NCBI RefSeq assembly: GCF_003129485.1
Contig: NZ_QFFG01000006.1
Span: 239,679 to 303,678, forward strand
Origin: Polaribacter aquimarinus
GTDB lineage: Bacteria > Bacteroidota > Bacteroidia > Flavobacteriales > Flavobacteriaceae
DNA length: 64,000 nucleotides
Reading direction: 5' to 3'
The translations under genes were made by a program, and so were the position numbers. Below, piece by piece: positions 54,479-63,866 of this stretch (its first letter is position 1; the number at the start of each line of letters is the position of its first letter). The notes beneath the pieces were generated by a model. The model was not told the DNA's origin. It saw only the letters and a program-made list of their open reading frames with translations, and did no database searches.

Positions 54479-56710
54479 ATGAAGAAAGGTATTATTATAT
54501 TAACAGCCTTATTTACAGTAGTTTTAACTGCACAAGAAAAGAAAAAAGAAAAGGGATCTTTAGATTCTATCCAAAAGTTAGATGAAATAATTATTTCTAC
54601 TGCAGCAATTTTTGGTAACAAATATGTTGCTAAACATAGAACTGGTTCTGCCTATTATTTGTCTCCTGCAGAATTGCAAAAATTTAGTTTTACAGATGTA
54701 AATAGAGTTTTAAGAAGTGTTCCTGGAGTAACTATCTATGAAGAAGATGGTTTTGGTTTACGACCAAATATAAGTTTAAGAGGAACATCACCTGAAAGAA
54801 GTTCTAAAATTACATTAATGGAAGATGGAGTTTTAATTGCTCCTGCTCCATATAGTGCTTCTTCTGCTTATTATTTTCCAACAATAGCAAGAATGGAAGC
54901 TGTGGAAGTTTTAAAAGGAAGTAGTCAAGTACAATATGGTCCATTTACTACTGGGGGTGCTATAAATATGATTTCAGCCCAAATTCCGACTGAATTTGGA
55001 GGAAAAGTTAGAGCAAGTTATGGTAGTTTTAACTCAAATCAATTGCATGCAAAAATTGGAGGCGGAAATAAAAACTTTGGATATGTCTTAGAATATTTAA
55101 ATTATGGTTCTGATGGATTCAAAACTTTACCTAGCGGAAAAAATACAGGATTCAATAAAAATGACATTGTAGCTAAATTTGGTGTAAACCTCTTTCCTAA
55201 TGCTACAGTTCAGCAATCATTAGAGTTTAAATTTCAATATTCTGATGAAGAAGGAAATGAAACTTATTTAGGGTTGTCTGAGCAAGATTTTAAAACAAAT
55301 CCTTTTGCTAGATATGCATCTTCTAATGAAGATAAAATGACGACTAATCATACACAATATATGCTTACACATAAAGTGGATTTTTCTAAAAACGTAAGGC
55401 TTACTACAACAGCATATCAAAATAATTTTGCTAGAAACTGGTACAAGTTAAACGATGTTACTTTTAACGGAACCAAGAAAGGAATCGCTTCTATTTTAGA
55501 AGATCCCACTACTAATGCAGATTATTTTAACATCGTAAATGGATCTGTTAATTCTGCTGCTGATGCCATTGGTGTGAAAGCAAATAACAGAAAATATTAC
55601 TCAACAGGTATTCAAACAAAAATAGATTACCATTGGTATAAAGGTAATGTTTTTCACGATTTAGAAGTTGGTTTACGTTATCATTATGATGAAGAAGACA
55701 GATTCCAATGGGTTGATAAATACAGCATTTCAAATGCAGGTGTTATGTCTTTAACTACAGACGCTATAGAAGGTACAGATGCCAATAGAGTTAGCAGTGC
55801 AAAAGCATTTGCTTCTTATGTTACTTATAAAGTAAAATATAATAATTGGACGTTTACTCCTGGTGTTCGTTATGAAAACATTACACTACAAAGAGAAGAT
55901 TATGGTAAAAATGATGTAACAAGAACTGGAGCTAATCTATCAACAAGAGAAAATTCTGTAGGTGTTTTTATTCCTGGAATGGGGGCTAATTATAAATTTA
56001 ATAATGATTTCTCTTTATTTGCTGGAGTTCATAAAGGATTCTCTCCTCCAGGTAATCAAGATGGTCAAGAACCTGAAGAAAGCATCAATTACGAACTAGG
56101 AACACGTTTTAATTTGGGTGGAATAAAAGGAGAGTTTGTAGGATTCTTTAACGATTATTCCAATCTTTTAGGGAGTGATTTAGCTGCTACAGGAGGAACT
56201 GGTTCATTAGACCAATTCAATGCTGGAGAAGTGAATGTAAGCGGATTTGAATTGTTATTGAACTATAATATTGCTAAAAAAGACGCTAAAATTTCGCTTC
56301 CAATCTCTTTTGGATATACATTTACAAACACTGAATTTCAAAATAGTTTTGGTAGTGCTAACGATTTATGGGGAACAGTTACTGCTGGTGATGAATTACC
56401 TTACATCCCAAAACATCAATTTAATGCTGGTTTCTCTGTTGAGCACGCTGATTTTGAAATCAACTTAAATGGAAGATTTAATGGAGAGTTTAGAACATTA
56501 GCAGGTACAGGTAACATTCCTGATGCTGAAAGAGTTAACTCTAATTTTATTGTTGATGTTTCTGGTAAATATTTTATTAACAAAAAACTGAGTGTAACTG
56601 CCAACGTTATTAACTTATTAGACAATACTTACGCTGCATCTAGAGTTCCTGCAGGTTTAAGACCTGGTCATCCTTTTGGAATATATGGAGGTTTAGAATT
56701 TAAATTCTAA
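54479..56710 (+). CDS. fecA: TonB-dependent receptor, Fe(III)-dicitrate (FecA) type
   Basis: 743 aa outer-membrane receptor with a signal peptide (residues 1-18). The TonB box region is near LDEIIIST; the plug (~40-160) contains FSFTDVNRVLRSVPGVTIYEEDG, GLRPNISLRGTSPERSSKITLMEDGV-type text and VEVLKGSSQVQYGP. The 22-strand barrel ends GIYGGLEFKF with terminal Phe. The plug matches FecA-type receptors, but no fecR/fecI signalling genes or siderophore ABC transporter are adjacent and the N-terminal signalling domain is absent. Substrate assignment is by similarity. Confidence 0.85.
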   Translation: MKKGIIILTALFTVVLTAQEKKKEKGSLDSIQKLDEIIISTAAIFGNKYVAKHRTGSAYYLSPAELQKFSFTDVNRVLRSVPGVTIYEEDGFGLRPNISLRGTSPERSSKITLMEDGVLIAPAPYSASSAYYFPTIARMEAVEVLKGSSQVQYGPFTTGGAINMISAQIPTEFGGKVRASYGSFNSNQLHAKIGGGNKNFGYVLEYLNYGSDGFKTLPSGKNTGFNKNDIVAKFGVNLFPNATVQQSLEFKFQYSDEEGNETYLGLSEQDFKTNPFARYASSNEDKMTTNHTQYMLTHKVDFSKNVRLTTTAYQNNFARNWYKLNDVTFNGTKKGIASILEDPTTNADYFNIVNGSVNSAADAIGVKANNRKYYSTGIQTKIDYHWYKGNVFHDLEVGLRYHYDEEDRFQWVDKYSISNAGVMSLTTDAIEGTDANRVSSAKAFASYVTYKVKYNNWTFTPGVRYENITLQREDYGKNDVTRTGANLSTRENSVGVFIPGMGANYKFNNDFSLFAGVHKGFSPPGNQDGQEPEESINYELGTRFNLGGIKGEFVGFFNDYSNLLGSDLAATGGTGSLDQFNAGEVNVSGFELLLNYNIAKKDAKISLPISFGYTFTNTEFQNSFGSANDLWGTVTAGDELPYIPKHQFNAGFSVEHADFEINLNGRFNGEFRTLAGTGNIPDAERVNSNFIVDVSGKYFINKKLSVTANVINLLDNTYAASRVPAGLRPGHPFGIYGGLEFKF

Positions 56711-56730
56711 TTTCTAATATTTAGAATACA

Positions 56731-56762
56731 AAAAAAAGAACGCTAATTAGCGTTCTTTTTTT
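56731..56762. terminator. Bidirectional terminator formed by the end of the metallophosphatase gene
   Basis: AAAGAACGCTAA (56735-56746) and TTAGCGTTCTTT (56747-56758), effectively AAGAACGCT/AGCGTTCTT around AATT, flanked by an A-run and a T-run. The right arm is the last codons and stop of the minus-strand gene, and the plus-strand receptor ends 20 bases before it. Both convergent genes can use it. Confidence 0.85.
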
Positions 56763-58267
56763 TGTTTCATTTTTAAATACTCAACAACAGCTTTTCTTAT
56801 ATCGGAACCTAATTCTGTAGCTTTAGGTTTATAAATAGAAAGTACTTCTTTGTTTTTATCAGATAAAAAAGGAATGTCAAATCCTTTTAATAAATAGTCA
56901 GAAAAAGCAACAGTATAAGTCTTTTTTAGGTTGATGGGTTTTCCTTGAATTAACCAAGTTTTGTCTTTTAATTCAATATGATGTCTATGCAAATAAGCAC
57001 CAGTACCTGCTGCTAATTTTCCGTAATCCAACACACGTTTTAACAATCTTCCTTTTATATCAACTTTTAAAATATCACCTCCATAAGGCAACACTCTAAA
57101 AATATCAACTGCTGTAATATTTCCAGACAATTGGTCGTCAATTCTTATAGAGCCTCCATTTACCAAAGCAGCATCTACCTTATCATCAAAAGCAAAAGAC
57201 ATAGCAGCTGTAATAACTTGCCCTAAATTGGTTTGTTGACTTCGAATTGGTGTATCTCTACCATCTAAAGGAGTTTTTACATTGTAAATAACTTCATTTG
57301 GATTAGGAATAATATCTTTAATTTTTGATGTTAAAATAGATTGCCATTTTTTAACAATTACATCCACTTTTTCATCTGGTTTTATAGAGGAATTGATTTC
57401 TTTTAACTCAGATTTTACAACTGTCTTCTTAGTGATTTTATCATACGAAATTCTATGGATATAAGCTGTTTTAGCATTGGCATCTGCTTTCGTAATCAAT
57501 ACATTACCCACTTTTTCATATTTGTTTGTGTGTTCATGACCTCCCATAATTAAAGGCAAATCTGGAATTAGTTTTGCAATTCTCTTATCATTGGTAATCT
57601 TAACGTGAGTTAAACCAAAAACTACATCAACTTTATCTTTTATTGCCGCATATGATGCTCTTACTTTTACAAACATATTACCATATTCTACATAATCTTT
57701 TGGATTTGAAGGAATACATACACTTATAAAACCAATTTTAATTTTTGTACCATCTGCGTCAACAATTTCTTTAATGAAAGTATCTCCTACTGGCACTTTA
57801 TCACCTTCTCGTTCTTTATAAAAAGGAATTGCAGCTTCGTTCGTTTTTAATTTTACATTGGCAGAAATCCAAGGAAAATTACTTTCATTTAAACGTTTTT
57901 GCAAATCTTTTTGAGAAACATCAAATTCGTGATTTCCAAAAGCAACCAAATCAAAATTCATAGCGTTCATTACTTCTACCATTTGTTTTCCACGAACTCT
58001 TTCTCCATCAACCTTTATGGTTCCTAATAAAGAAGGGTTTAAAAAATCGCCCGCTAAAAACAGCATTGTATTTTGGTTTTCTTTTAATAATTCTTGATGC
58101 ACAGTCTCTACTCTTGCCATTCCTCCAAATTCTCCTCCTTGTATAGGAGCAATTTCATACACATCATTCAATTGTAAAAAAGTGAATTCTATTTTTCCAT
58201 CGTCTTTTGTACAAGAGAAAAATAATGCAATTGATATTAAACAGACTAGTATTCTTTTTGATTTCAT
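56747..58267 (-). CDS. 5'-nucleotidase/UshA-type metallophosphatase lipoprotein
   Basis: 506 aa. Signal MKSKRILVCLISIALFFSC ends at a lipobox Cys, so it is envelope-anchored. The calcineurin-like metal ligands are in LQLNDVYEI, LAGDFLNPS, FGNHEFD and MGGHEHTN; note the first D-x-H motif reads N-D-V-Y. The C-terminal nucleotidase domain (~310-490) has ALVNGGSIRIDDQLSGNITAVDIFRVLPYGG. It would release phosphate from external nucleotides. The start at 58267 replaces a longer reading with no signal peptide. Confidence 0.88.
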   Translation of the reverse strand: MKSKRILVCLISIALFFSCTKDDGKIEFTFLQLNDVYEIAPIQGGEFGGMARVETVHQELLKENQNTMLFLAGDFLNPSLLGTIKVDGERVRGKQMVEVMNAMNFDLVAFGNHEFDVSQKDLQKRLNESNFPWISANVKLKTNEAAIPFYKEREGDKVPVGDTFIKEIVDADGTKIKIGFISVCIPSNPKDYVEYGNMFVKVRASYAAIKDKVDVVFGLTHVKITNDKRIAKLIPDLPLIMGGHEHTNKYEKVGNVLITKADANAKTAYIHRISYDKITKKTVVKSELKEINSSIKPDEKVDVIVKKWQSILTSKIKDIIPNPNEVIYNVKTPLDGRDTPIRSQQTNLGQVITAAMSFAFDDKVDAALVNGGSIRIDDQLSGNITAVDIFRVLPYGGDILKVDIKGRLLKRVLDYGKLAAGTGAYLHRHHIELKDKTWLIQGKPINLKKTYTVAFSDYLLKGFDIPFLSDKNKEVLSIYKPKATELGSDIRKAVVEYLKMKQKKER

Positions 58268-58326
58268 TCTCTGAATTTTATATATATAAAAGTAAATAGT
58301 TTTATTTAAATATTTACTTTTATAAT

Positions 58327-58890
58327 ATGGAAAAGATAAAACTTTATGCAATTGCAATAATTTGTTTAATTATACTTTACTTTTTATACATTAACCTAAA
58401 TCAAAAAGAATCTATAGAAGATATAGATAATAACGATTTAATTAATAATGTAATAAAAAGTGATATTGATATTTACCAAAAAATCTATAAAATTGATGAA
58501 ATACTTAATAGAAAATGTAGTTATGGAAAAAACATGCATTTATTAAATGACAAAGAGAAAGATTTAATTTACATCTTGAATTTAGAAAGAGAAGTTAATA
58601 ATGGAGGTTTTAATCAGTTTTATTATAACTCAAGTGGCAACTATGCTATAGAAACATTAAATACTTTAAGAAAGATTGAATCAAAAAAATTATTTGATTT
58701 AGTTAAAAAAGCTAATTCTGAATTCCCAAATAATTTTATTCCTTCAAATAGAGAAAAACGGATTGGAATCTTGTCTAATATTGAAGATAAATCTGAGAAA
58801 ACATGGAAAGAATTAGATAATAATTTTTACAATTTAAAAGAAGATTACATTTCTCTATTGTATGTTTATTATACTAGTGATAATCTATAA
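58327..58890 (+). CDS. DUF4375-domain membrane-anchored protein
   Basis: 187 aa. Residues 5-24 form a single N-terminal membrane anchor. Residues ~70-185 match DUF4375 (DMP19-like): LNLEREVNNGGFNQFYYNSSGNY, then a helix and a late LDNNFYNLKEDY. The domain is common in bacteria, often in immunity or hypothetical loci, with no known activity. It overlaps the 3' end of the HMG-CoA lyase-like gene by 6 bases (convergent), and no terminator is visible there. Confidence 0.75.
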   Translation: MEKIKLYAIAIICLIILYFLYINLNQKESIEDIDNNDLINNVIKSDIDIYQKIYKIDEILNRKCSYGKNMHLLNDKEKDLIYILNLEREVNNGGFNQFYYNSSGNYAIETLNTLRKIESKKLFDLVKKANSEFPNNFIPSNREKRIGILSNIEDKSEKTWKELDNNFYNLKEDYISLLYVYYTSDNL

Positions 58891-59742
58891 AAACACCTCC
58901 AAAGCTTTATTATAAGCACTTTCAAAACTCATAGGTTTTATATTGGTATCTGCTTTTTTAGTGGTAAAATAACTGACCAATTTTTCTGTTGGCATATTAC
59001 CCGTTAATTCGTCTTTAGCCATTGGGCAACCTCCATAACCTTTTATAGCACCATCAAAACGATTACAACCTGCTTTAAAAGCTGCATCTACTTTTTCATG
59101 CCATTTGTCTGGTGTGGTGTGTAAATGCGCACCAAATTCAATTTCTGGATATCTAGGAATTAAATTCGAAAATAAATACGTTATAACTTCTGGAGTTGAG
59201 CTACCAATAGTATCTGAAAGTGATAAAATTTTTACGCCCATTTTAGACAGTTTTTCTGTCCACTCTCCTACTATTTCGACATTCCAAGGATCTCCATAAG
59301 GATTTCCAAATCCCATAGACAAATACGCAACAACTTCTTTTTTTGTTTTGTCTGCAATGTTTAAAATTTCGTCTAAAGTTTCTATCGATTCTGCAATGGT
59401 TTTATGCGTATTACGCATCTGAAAGTTTTCAGAAATTGAAAAAGGATATCCTAAATAATCAATTTCTTCAAACTGAGAAGCATCATTTGCACCTCTAACA
59501 TTTGCAATAATTGCCAATAGTTTACTTTGTGTTTTCGATAAATCTAATTTAGATAGAACATCTGCTGTATCACGCATTTGCGGAATAGCTTTTGGTGAAA
59601 CAAAACTGCCAAAATCAATCGTATCAAAACCTACTTTTAACAGAGAATTGATATACAATGCCTTTTTTTCTGTAGGGATAAAATGCGATTTTATACCCTG
59701 CATTGCATCTCTAGGACATTCTATGATTTTCACTTTTTTCAT
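58885..59742 (-). CDS. Hydroxymethylglutaryl-CoA lyase-family enzyme
   Basis: 285 aa TIM barrel of the DRE-metallolyase group. The start is IIECPRDAMQGIKSHF, where D-A-M-Q replaces the usual D-G-L-Q. Metal ligands are in GAHLHTT (HxH) and the signature Cys loop is GYGGCPMAKDELTGNMPTE. The reaction would be cleavage of HMG-CoA to acetyl-CoA and acetoacetate (leucine catabolism). The DAMQ change is shared by some bacterial paralogues, so another acyl-CoA substrate is possible. The ATG at 59742 is set by the promoter just upstream. Confidence 0.85.
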   Translation of the reverse strand: MKKVKIIECPRDAMQGIKSHFIPTEKKALYINSLLKVGFDTIDFGSFVSPKAIPQMRDTADVLSKLDLSKTQSKLLAIIANVRGANDASQFEEIDYLGYPFSISENFQMRNTHKTIAESIETLDEILNIADKTKKEVVAYLSMGFGNPYGDPWNVEIVGEWTEKLSKMGVKILSLSDTIGSSTPEVITYLFSNLIPRYPEIEFGAHLHTTPDKWHEKVDAAFKAGCNRFDGAIKGYGGCPMAKDELTGNMPTEKLVSYFTTKKADTNIKPMSFESAYNKALEVFL

Positions 59743-59747
59743 CTTCT

Positions 59748-59777
59748 CAAAGATAGCTAAACAAATGAAGTTGCAAA
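59748..59777 (-). promoter_or_regulatory. Promoter of the HMG-CoA lyase-like gene
   Basis: Minus-strand TTTG (59777-59774), 18 bases, TATCTTTG (59755-59748). The ATG lies only 5 bases beyond the -7 box, so the transcript would be leaderless or nearly so, or a slightly internal start is used. Confidence 0.65.
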
Positions 59778-59825
59778 ATAATTTCAACTGATTATTGCTT
59801 GCTTTTTGGTACTTTCGTTTTCTAA

Positions 59826-60998
59826 ATGAAAACACCAAAATACATACTTCCTATAATTATCATTTCGCAATTTTGTTGCACCTCTTTATGGTTTGCTGGA
59901 AATGGTGTAATGAATGATTTGGTCATCAATTTTAATTTATCATCGAATGCATTAGGGCATTTAACTTCTGTTGTTCAATTCGGTTTTATATCTGGAACAT
60001 TAGTTTTTGCATTATTTACTATTGCTGATCGTTTTTCTCCATCAAAAGTTTTTTTTATCAGTGCTTTTTTGGGCGCAATATTTAATGCTCTTTTAACTAT
60101 AGAAAATCAGACATTTTTATCATTATTATTTTTTCGATTTTTTACAGGTTTTTTCTTAGCAGGAATTTACCCTGTTGGTATGAAAATAGCTACAGATTAT
60201 TACGATAAAGGACTAGGGAAATCTTTAGGTTTTTTAGTAGGAGCTTTAGTTTTAGGTACAGCTTTACCGCATTTGTTAAAAAACATCATGCAAAACTTTC
60301 CTTGGAAAAGTGTTATTATTACAACTTCTTTTTTATCTTTTTTGGGTGGATTATTACTAGTAATCATTGTAAAAAATGGACCGTACAGTATTAAAAGTAA
60401 AGAATTAGATTTAAAAGCCTGTTTTTCTGTTTTTAAAAATGAACGTTTTAGAAAAGCAGCGTTTGGGTATTTTGGGCATATGTGGGAGTTATATACATTT
60501 TGGGCGTTTGTTCCGATACTCATACAATTATATCAAAACTCGCATCGAAACGTAAATTTTAATATTTCATTGTTATCATTTTGTGTAATCAGCATTGGAG
60601 CGTTAGCTTGTGTTTTAGGTGGTTATTTAGCAGAAAAATATAGTACGCAAAAAACAGCGTTTAGTGCGCTATTATTATCTTGTATATGTTGTTTATGTTG
60701 TCCGATTATTTTTTTTATTTCTTCCGAAATTCTATTTATCATCTTTTTAGTTTTTTGGGGAATGGTAGTTATTGCAGATTCACCACTTTTTTCGACATTA
60801 GTTGCACAAAATGCACCTTCTAAAAACAAAGGAACAGCTTTAACTATTGTAAATTGTATCGGGTTTACAATAACCATTATAAGCCTACAAGCTGTAACAT
60901 ATTTGTTCGATAATATAAATAGCTATTGGATATTTTTAATTTTGGCCATTGGTCCTATTTTTGGATTATTGGCATTGAAAAAATCTACTTTAACATAA
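59826..60998 (+). CDS. Major facilitator superfamily transporter
   Basis: 390 aa with twelve hydrophobic segments. The loop 2-3 motif is degenerate (IADRFSPSKVF). The helix 4-5 region FFTGFFLAGIYPVGMKIATDYY resembles the sugar-phosphate/cyanate MFS groups. The substrate is not readable. It is divergent from the HMG-CoA lyase-like gene, with a TACTTTCG sequence (59810-59817) as its best -7 candidate. ttcA follows after 33 bases. Confidence 0.85.
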   Translation: MKTPKYILPIIIISQFCCTSLWFAGNGVMNDLVINFNLSSNALGHLTSVVQFGFISGTLVFALFTIADRFSPSKVFFISAFLGAIFNALLTIENQTFLSLLFFRFFTGFFLAGIYPVGMKIATDYYDKGLGKSLGFLVGALVLGTALPHLLKNIMQNFPWKSVIITTSFLSFLGGLLLVIIVKNGPYSIKSKELDLKACFSVFKNERFRKAAFGYFGHMWELYTFWAFVPILIQLYQNSHRNVNFNISLLSFCVISIGALACVLGGYLAEKYSTQKTAFSALLLSCICCLCCPIIFFISSEILFIIFLVFWGMVVIADSPLFSTLVAQNAPSKNKGTALTIVNCIGFTITIISLQAVTYLFDNINSYWIFLILAIGPIFGLLALKKSTLT

Positions 60999-61018
60999 TT
61001 ATTTTAAGTACAAACTTC

Positions 61019-61026
61019 TATTTTTG
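61019..61026 (+). promoter_or_regulatory. Candidate -7 element of ttcA
   Basis: TATTTTTG fits TANNTTTG directly before the ttcA ATG (5 bases between), with no clear -33 box. As placed it would give a leaderless message, so it may be coincidental. Confidence 0.35.
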
Positions 61027-61031
61027 CAATT

Positions 61032-61829
61032 ATGGAAACTCAGAAACAGGTTACAAAAAAACTACAAAAAGCAACCGCAGAAGCCATACAGCAATACACA
61101 ATGATTGCAGATGGAGATAAAATTATGGTGTGTCTTTCTGGTGGTAAAGATAGTTATGCAATGTTACACATGTTGTTGCATTTTAAAAAAGTGGCACCTA
61201 TTTCTTTCGATATAATTGCTGTAAACCTTGATCAAAAACAACCTGGGTTTCCTGAAGAAGTATTGCCAAATTATTTAACCAATTTACAAGTTGATTATAA
61301 AATTATAGAAAAGAATACTTACAAAATTGTAATGGAAAAAACCCCCGAAGGCAAAACCACTTGTAGTTTATGTTCTCGATTACGAAGAGGAACTTTGTAT
61401 GAAGCAGCTAAAGATTTAGGTTGTAATAAAATTGCATTAGGACATCATAGAAATGATATTTTAGAAACCTTTTTCTTAAACTTCTTTTTTGCTGGTAAAT
61501 TAGAAACCATGCCTCCAAAATTTAAAAATGATACAGGCAATTTAGTGGTGTTAAGACCCTTGTCTTTTTGCAGAGAAAGTGATATTGAAATCTATGCAAG
61601 GTTTATGAATTTCCCTATTATTCCTTGTAATTTATGTGGTTCTCAAGAAAACTTACAACGCAAAAGAGTAAAACAAATGATTACAGATTGGGAAGCAGAT
61701 TTCCCGAACAGAAGTGCAATTATGATGAATGCCTTACAAAATGTATTTCCTTCTCATTTATTAGACAAAAATCTCTATGATTTTGAACATTTAGAAAGTA
61801 AAATTTCTGAAGCTTCATTCGTAAATTAA
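61032..61829 (+). CDS. ttcA: tRNA 2-thiocytidine biosynthesis protein TtcA
   Basis: 265 aa. The PP-loop [10 protein letters not shown] (36-45) activates C32 of tRNA with ATP. The Cys pair Cys111/Cys114 in [10 protein letters not shown] and a later Cys in [13 protein letters not shown] supply the 4Fe-4S cluster and sulfur site, as in E. coli Ttc[13 protein letters not shown] is the second family signature. Length matches short TtcA forms. Confidence 0.92.
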   Translation: METQKQVTKKLQKATAEAIQQYTMIADGDKIMVCLSGGKDSYAMLHMLLHFKKVAPISFDIIAVNLDQKQPGFPEEVLPNYLTNLQVDYKIIEKNTYKIVMEKTPEGKTTCSLCSRLRRGTLYEAAKDLGCNKIALGHHRNDILETFFLNFFFAGKLETMPPKFKNDTGNLVVLRPLSFCRESDIEIYARFMNFPIIPCNLCGSQENLQRKRVKQMITDWEADFPNRSAIMMNALQNVFPSHLLDKNLYDFEHLESKISEASFVN

Positions 61830-61893
61830 AAACACAATAAAATCATTTCAATTAATTATTGATTTATGGTTTAAAATCAAAACAGCCCTTTAA

Positions 61894-62958
61894 ATGAAAT
61901 TTAGGTTAATTAATTTAGTACATATTTTTCTTATTTTTTTTAGTAATATAAGTTTTGGACAAAAAACAGATTCTTTAACCGTAAAAACAAAAAAGGTAAA
62001 GATTTTACCCGTACCAGCCTTTGGTTATGAACCTGAGACAAAATTTCATTTCGGAGCCGTAAGTCTTTTTACAATAGATTTATATCAAGATGCTAAAACA
62101 CGCTTATCGAATGCAAAAATTGAATTCAACTATAGTTTAAGAAATCAGATTATTTTTGAATCTGAGTGGAATTATTTTTTCAAAGAAGAAAAATGGTTTA
62201 GTGATGGTTTAGTTCATTTTGCCAAATACCCTGATTTTTTCTATGGAATTGGAGCTGACGTAACTGAAAATGATAAATTATTATACGAAAGTAACAGAAT
62301 GATTCTTGATTTTGGTCTTTATAAGAATCTTATAGATAAACTATTTTTTGGGGGTGAAATAAGATACGCCAACTATAGCAATATTTCTATAACCGAATTG
62401 AATACATCGGCAGAATTAATAGATTCTTGGAATTTTGGTTTAAGTACTACCATTTTTTATGATTCTAGAAACAACCTACTAAATGCTACAAAAGGTTCGT
62501 ATTTTAAATTAAACCTGGGCTATAATATTGGAACCAATCACTATACAACGGCAAAATTAGATGCGAGAAAATACTTTACTTTTAAGAATAATTTTGTTTT
62601 AGCCTGTAGACTTTACAATAGTTTCGTTATAGGTACTCCTAATTTTTATGATTACTCAATACTTGGTGGCGATGAATTTGTTCGCGGTTATTTTTATGGT
62701 AAATATAGAGACCATAACTTATCTACTTTCCAAGCAGAAGTAAGAACCCCTCTTTTTTGGCGTTTAAGTTTAGCTTTTATAACAGGTATTTCAACAATTT
62801 ACAATAATTCTAATTTTGCCAGAGATTTAAAACCAAATAATGGTGTTGGAATACGTTTTTTAGCAGATAAAGAAGATAATGTAAATTTAAGGTTTGATTA
62901 CGTATTAGGGAACAACAATAATAGTGGATTCTATATTAGTTTTGGAGAATCATTCTAA
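61894..62958 (+). CDS. POTRA-less Omp85-like outer-membrane barrel
   Basis: 354 aa with a signal peptide (residues 1-22, ISFGQ). There are no POTRA domains; after a short linker (VKILPVPAFGYEPETKFHFG) the rest is a 16-strand-type barrel ending GFYISFGESF. The lid-loop motif GGDEFVRGYFYGKYRD matches the VRGF/Y L6 loop of BamA/Omp85. This fits the noNterm Omp85 group described from Bacteroidetes, whose role is unclear. A repeat and a cassette-like orphan gene follow. Confidence 0.82.
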   Translation: MKFRLINLVHIFLIFFSNISFGQKTDSLTVKTKKVKILPVPAFGYEPETKFHFGAVSLFTIDLYQDAKTRLSNAKIEFNYSLRNQIIFESEWNYFFKEEKWFSDGLVHFAKYPDFFYGIGADVTENDKLLYESNRMILDFGLYKNLIDKLFFGGEIRYANYSNISITELNTSAELIDSWNFGLSTTIFYDSRNNLLNATKGSYFKLNLGYNIGTNHYTTAKLDARKYFTFKNNFVLACRLYNSFVIGTPNFYDYSILGGDEFVRGYFYGKYRDHNLSTFQAEVRTPLFWRLSLAFITGISTIYNNSNFARDLKPNNGVGIRFLADKEDNVNLRFDYVLGNNNNSGFYISFGESF

Positions 62959-63009
62959 AAAATAATATGATTATAAAACTTTATGAAGTAACATGTTTAA
63001 AAATTAAGT

Positions 63010-63072
63010 AAAAACAGGTGTTTTTACTATAAATTTTTGGTTTAAAAAATTTAACTTAGCTAACTCTGGATA
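63010..63072 (+). repeat. 63-base direct repeat, copy B
   Basis: Identical to copy A (13954-14016) over the first 18 bases and the last 14 (GCTAACTCTGGATA, 63059-63072) with equal spacing. The 299-base gap between the barrel gene and the next gene holds this repeat and otherwise AT-rich sequence without a clear promoter. Confidence 0.85.
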
Positions 63073-63234
63073 ATTGGTCAATACAACAACGCATATTTGA
63101 GTTTATGTTTTGATGAATTATAGAATAAACTTATATTCATGGAGACAATATTATGTTATAAATAATATTACAAAACATCAGTTTAGTCTATTAAATTAGA
63201 TGGCTATACTGATATTTTATAAGCATATAAACAA

Positions 63235-63244
63235 GTTAGCATAC
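63235..63244 (+). repeat. Left boundary core of cassette-like island 2
   Basis: GTTAGCATAC is the exact reverse complement of GTATGCTAAC at 63867-63876. The pair brackets the orphan membrane gene and the RDD remnant (a 642-base unit including the cores). Confidence 0.5.
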
Positions 63245-63257
63245 ATTACTCAGCAGT

Positions 63258-63692
63258 ATGAAAATTATTGATTTAACATATTTGAATAGATTAAAAAAGT
63301 TTTTTCGTTTTTTAATATTGTTCGTAATCCTACTTGTGATAAAATCTATTTTTGAAGATACTTTTTATTATGGATTTGTTGAGGATCTAAAAGATAAATT
63401 ATGGATTGGAATTATTTTAGCAATTGGAGTTGGAGTAGATGTTTCTAGGACTAAAATAGTTATTAAAAAAATTGAAAATAATGATGAAAGAGATAGAGCC
63501 TTAAAATGGGTTGAACAATATTTTGAAAAAAATAATGCTATGGTGATTTACAAGAAAGAAACTGAAAGAATTTATCTAAGTGAGAATAATAAAGGAAGAT
63601 TTCTAAAAAAGAAAAGGAAAGAATTTTACTCTGTTGAAATTAATGATAAAAAAATATGGATTGAAGGACCCTATAATTTTAATCCAAATTAA
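63258..63692 (+). CDS. Hypothetical two-helix membrane protein (144 aa)
   Basis: Two hydrophobic segments at about 15-33 and 48-65, then a basic cytosolic domain (~66-144) with alternating strands (AMVIYKKETERIYLSE, EFYSVEINDKKIWIEG). No family recognised. It begins 13 bases after the inverted core GTTAGCATAC. The reading frame continues open past its TAA into an RDD-like remnant, so the gene may once have been longer or fused. Confidence 0.65.
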   Translation: MKIIDLTYLNRLKKFFRFLILFVILLVIKSIFEDTFYYGFVEDLKDKLWIGIILAIGVGVDVSRTKIVIKKIENNDERDRALKWVEQYFEKNNAMVIYKKETERIYLSENNKGRFLKKKRKEFYSVEINDKKIWIEGPYNFNPN

Positions 63693-63863
63693 TTAATTAA
63701 TAAATTAAAACCAGGAATAAGTCAATTTCAAGAATGTGAGGTAATAAAAACTAAACCAAATATTGGAAACAGAATTGTGTCTGGATTAGTTGATTGTATC
63801 TTAATTTACACTCTCTTTTTTTATTTCTGTGTATTTGGAGAATTAAATCAAAATTTGAATTAA
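63693..63863 (+). pseudogene. RDD-domain N-terminal remnant without a start codon
   Basis: In the same frame as the upstream gene and directly after its stop, 56 codons read ...KPNIGNRIVSGLVDCILIYTL FFYFCVFGEL... before a TAA. The N-R-I-x-x-x-L-V-D pattern plus hydrophobic helix is the start of an RDD-family membrane domain, but the remaining helices are missing and there is no usable start. The island boundary GTATGCTAAC follows 4 bases later. Confidence 0.5.
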
Positions 63864-63866
63864 AAC

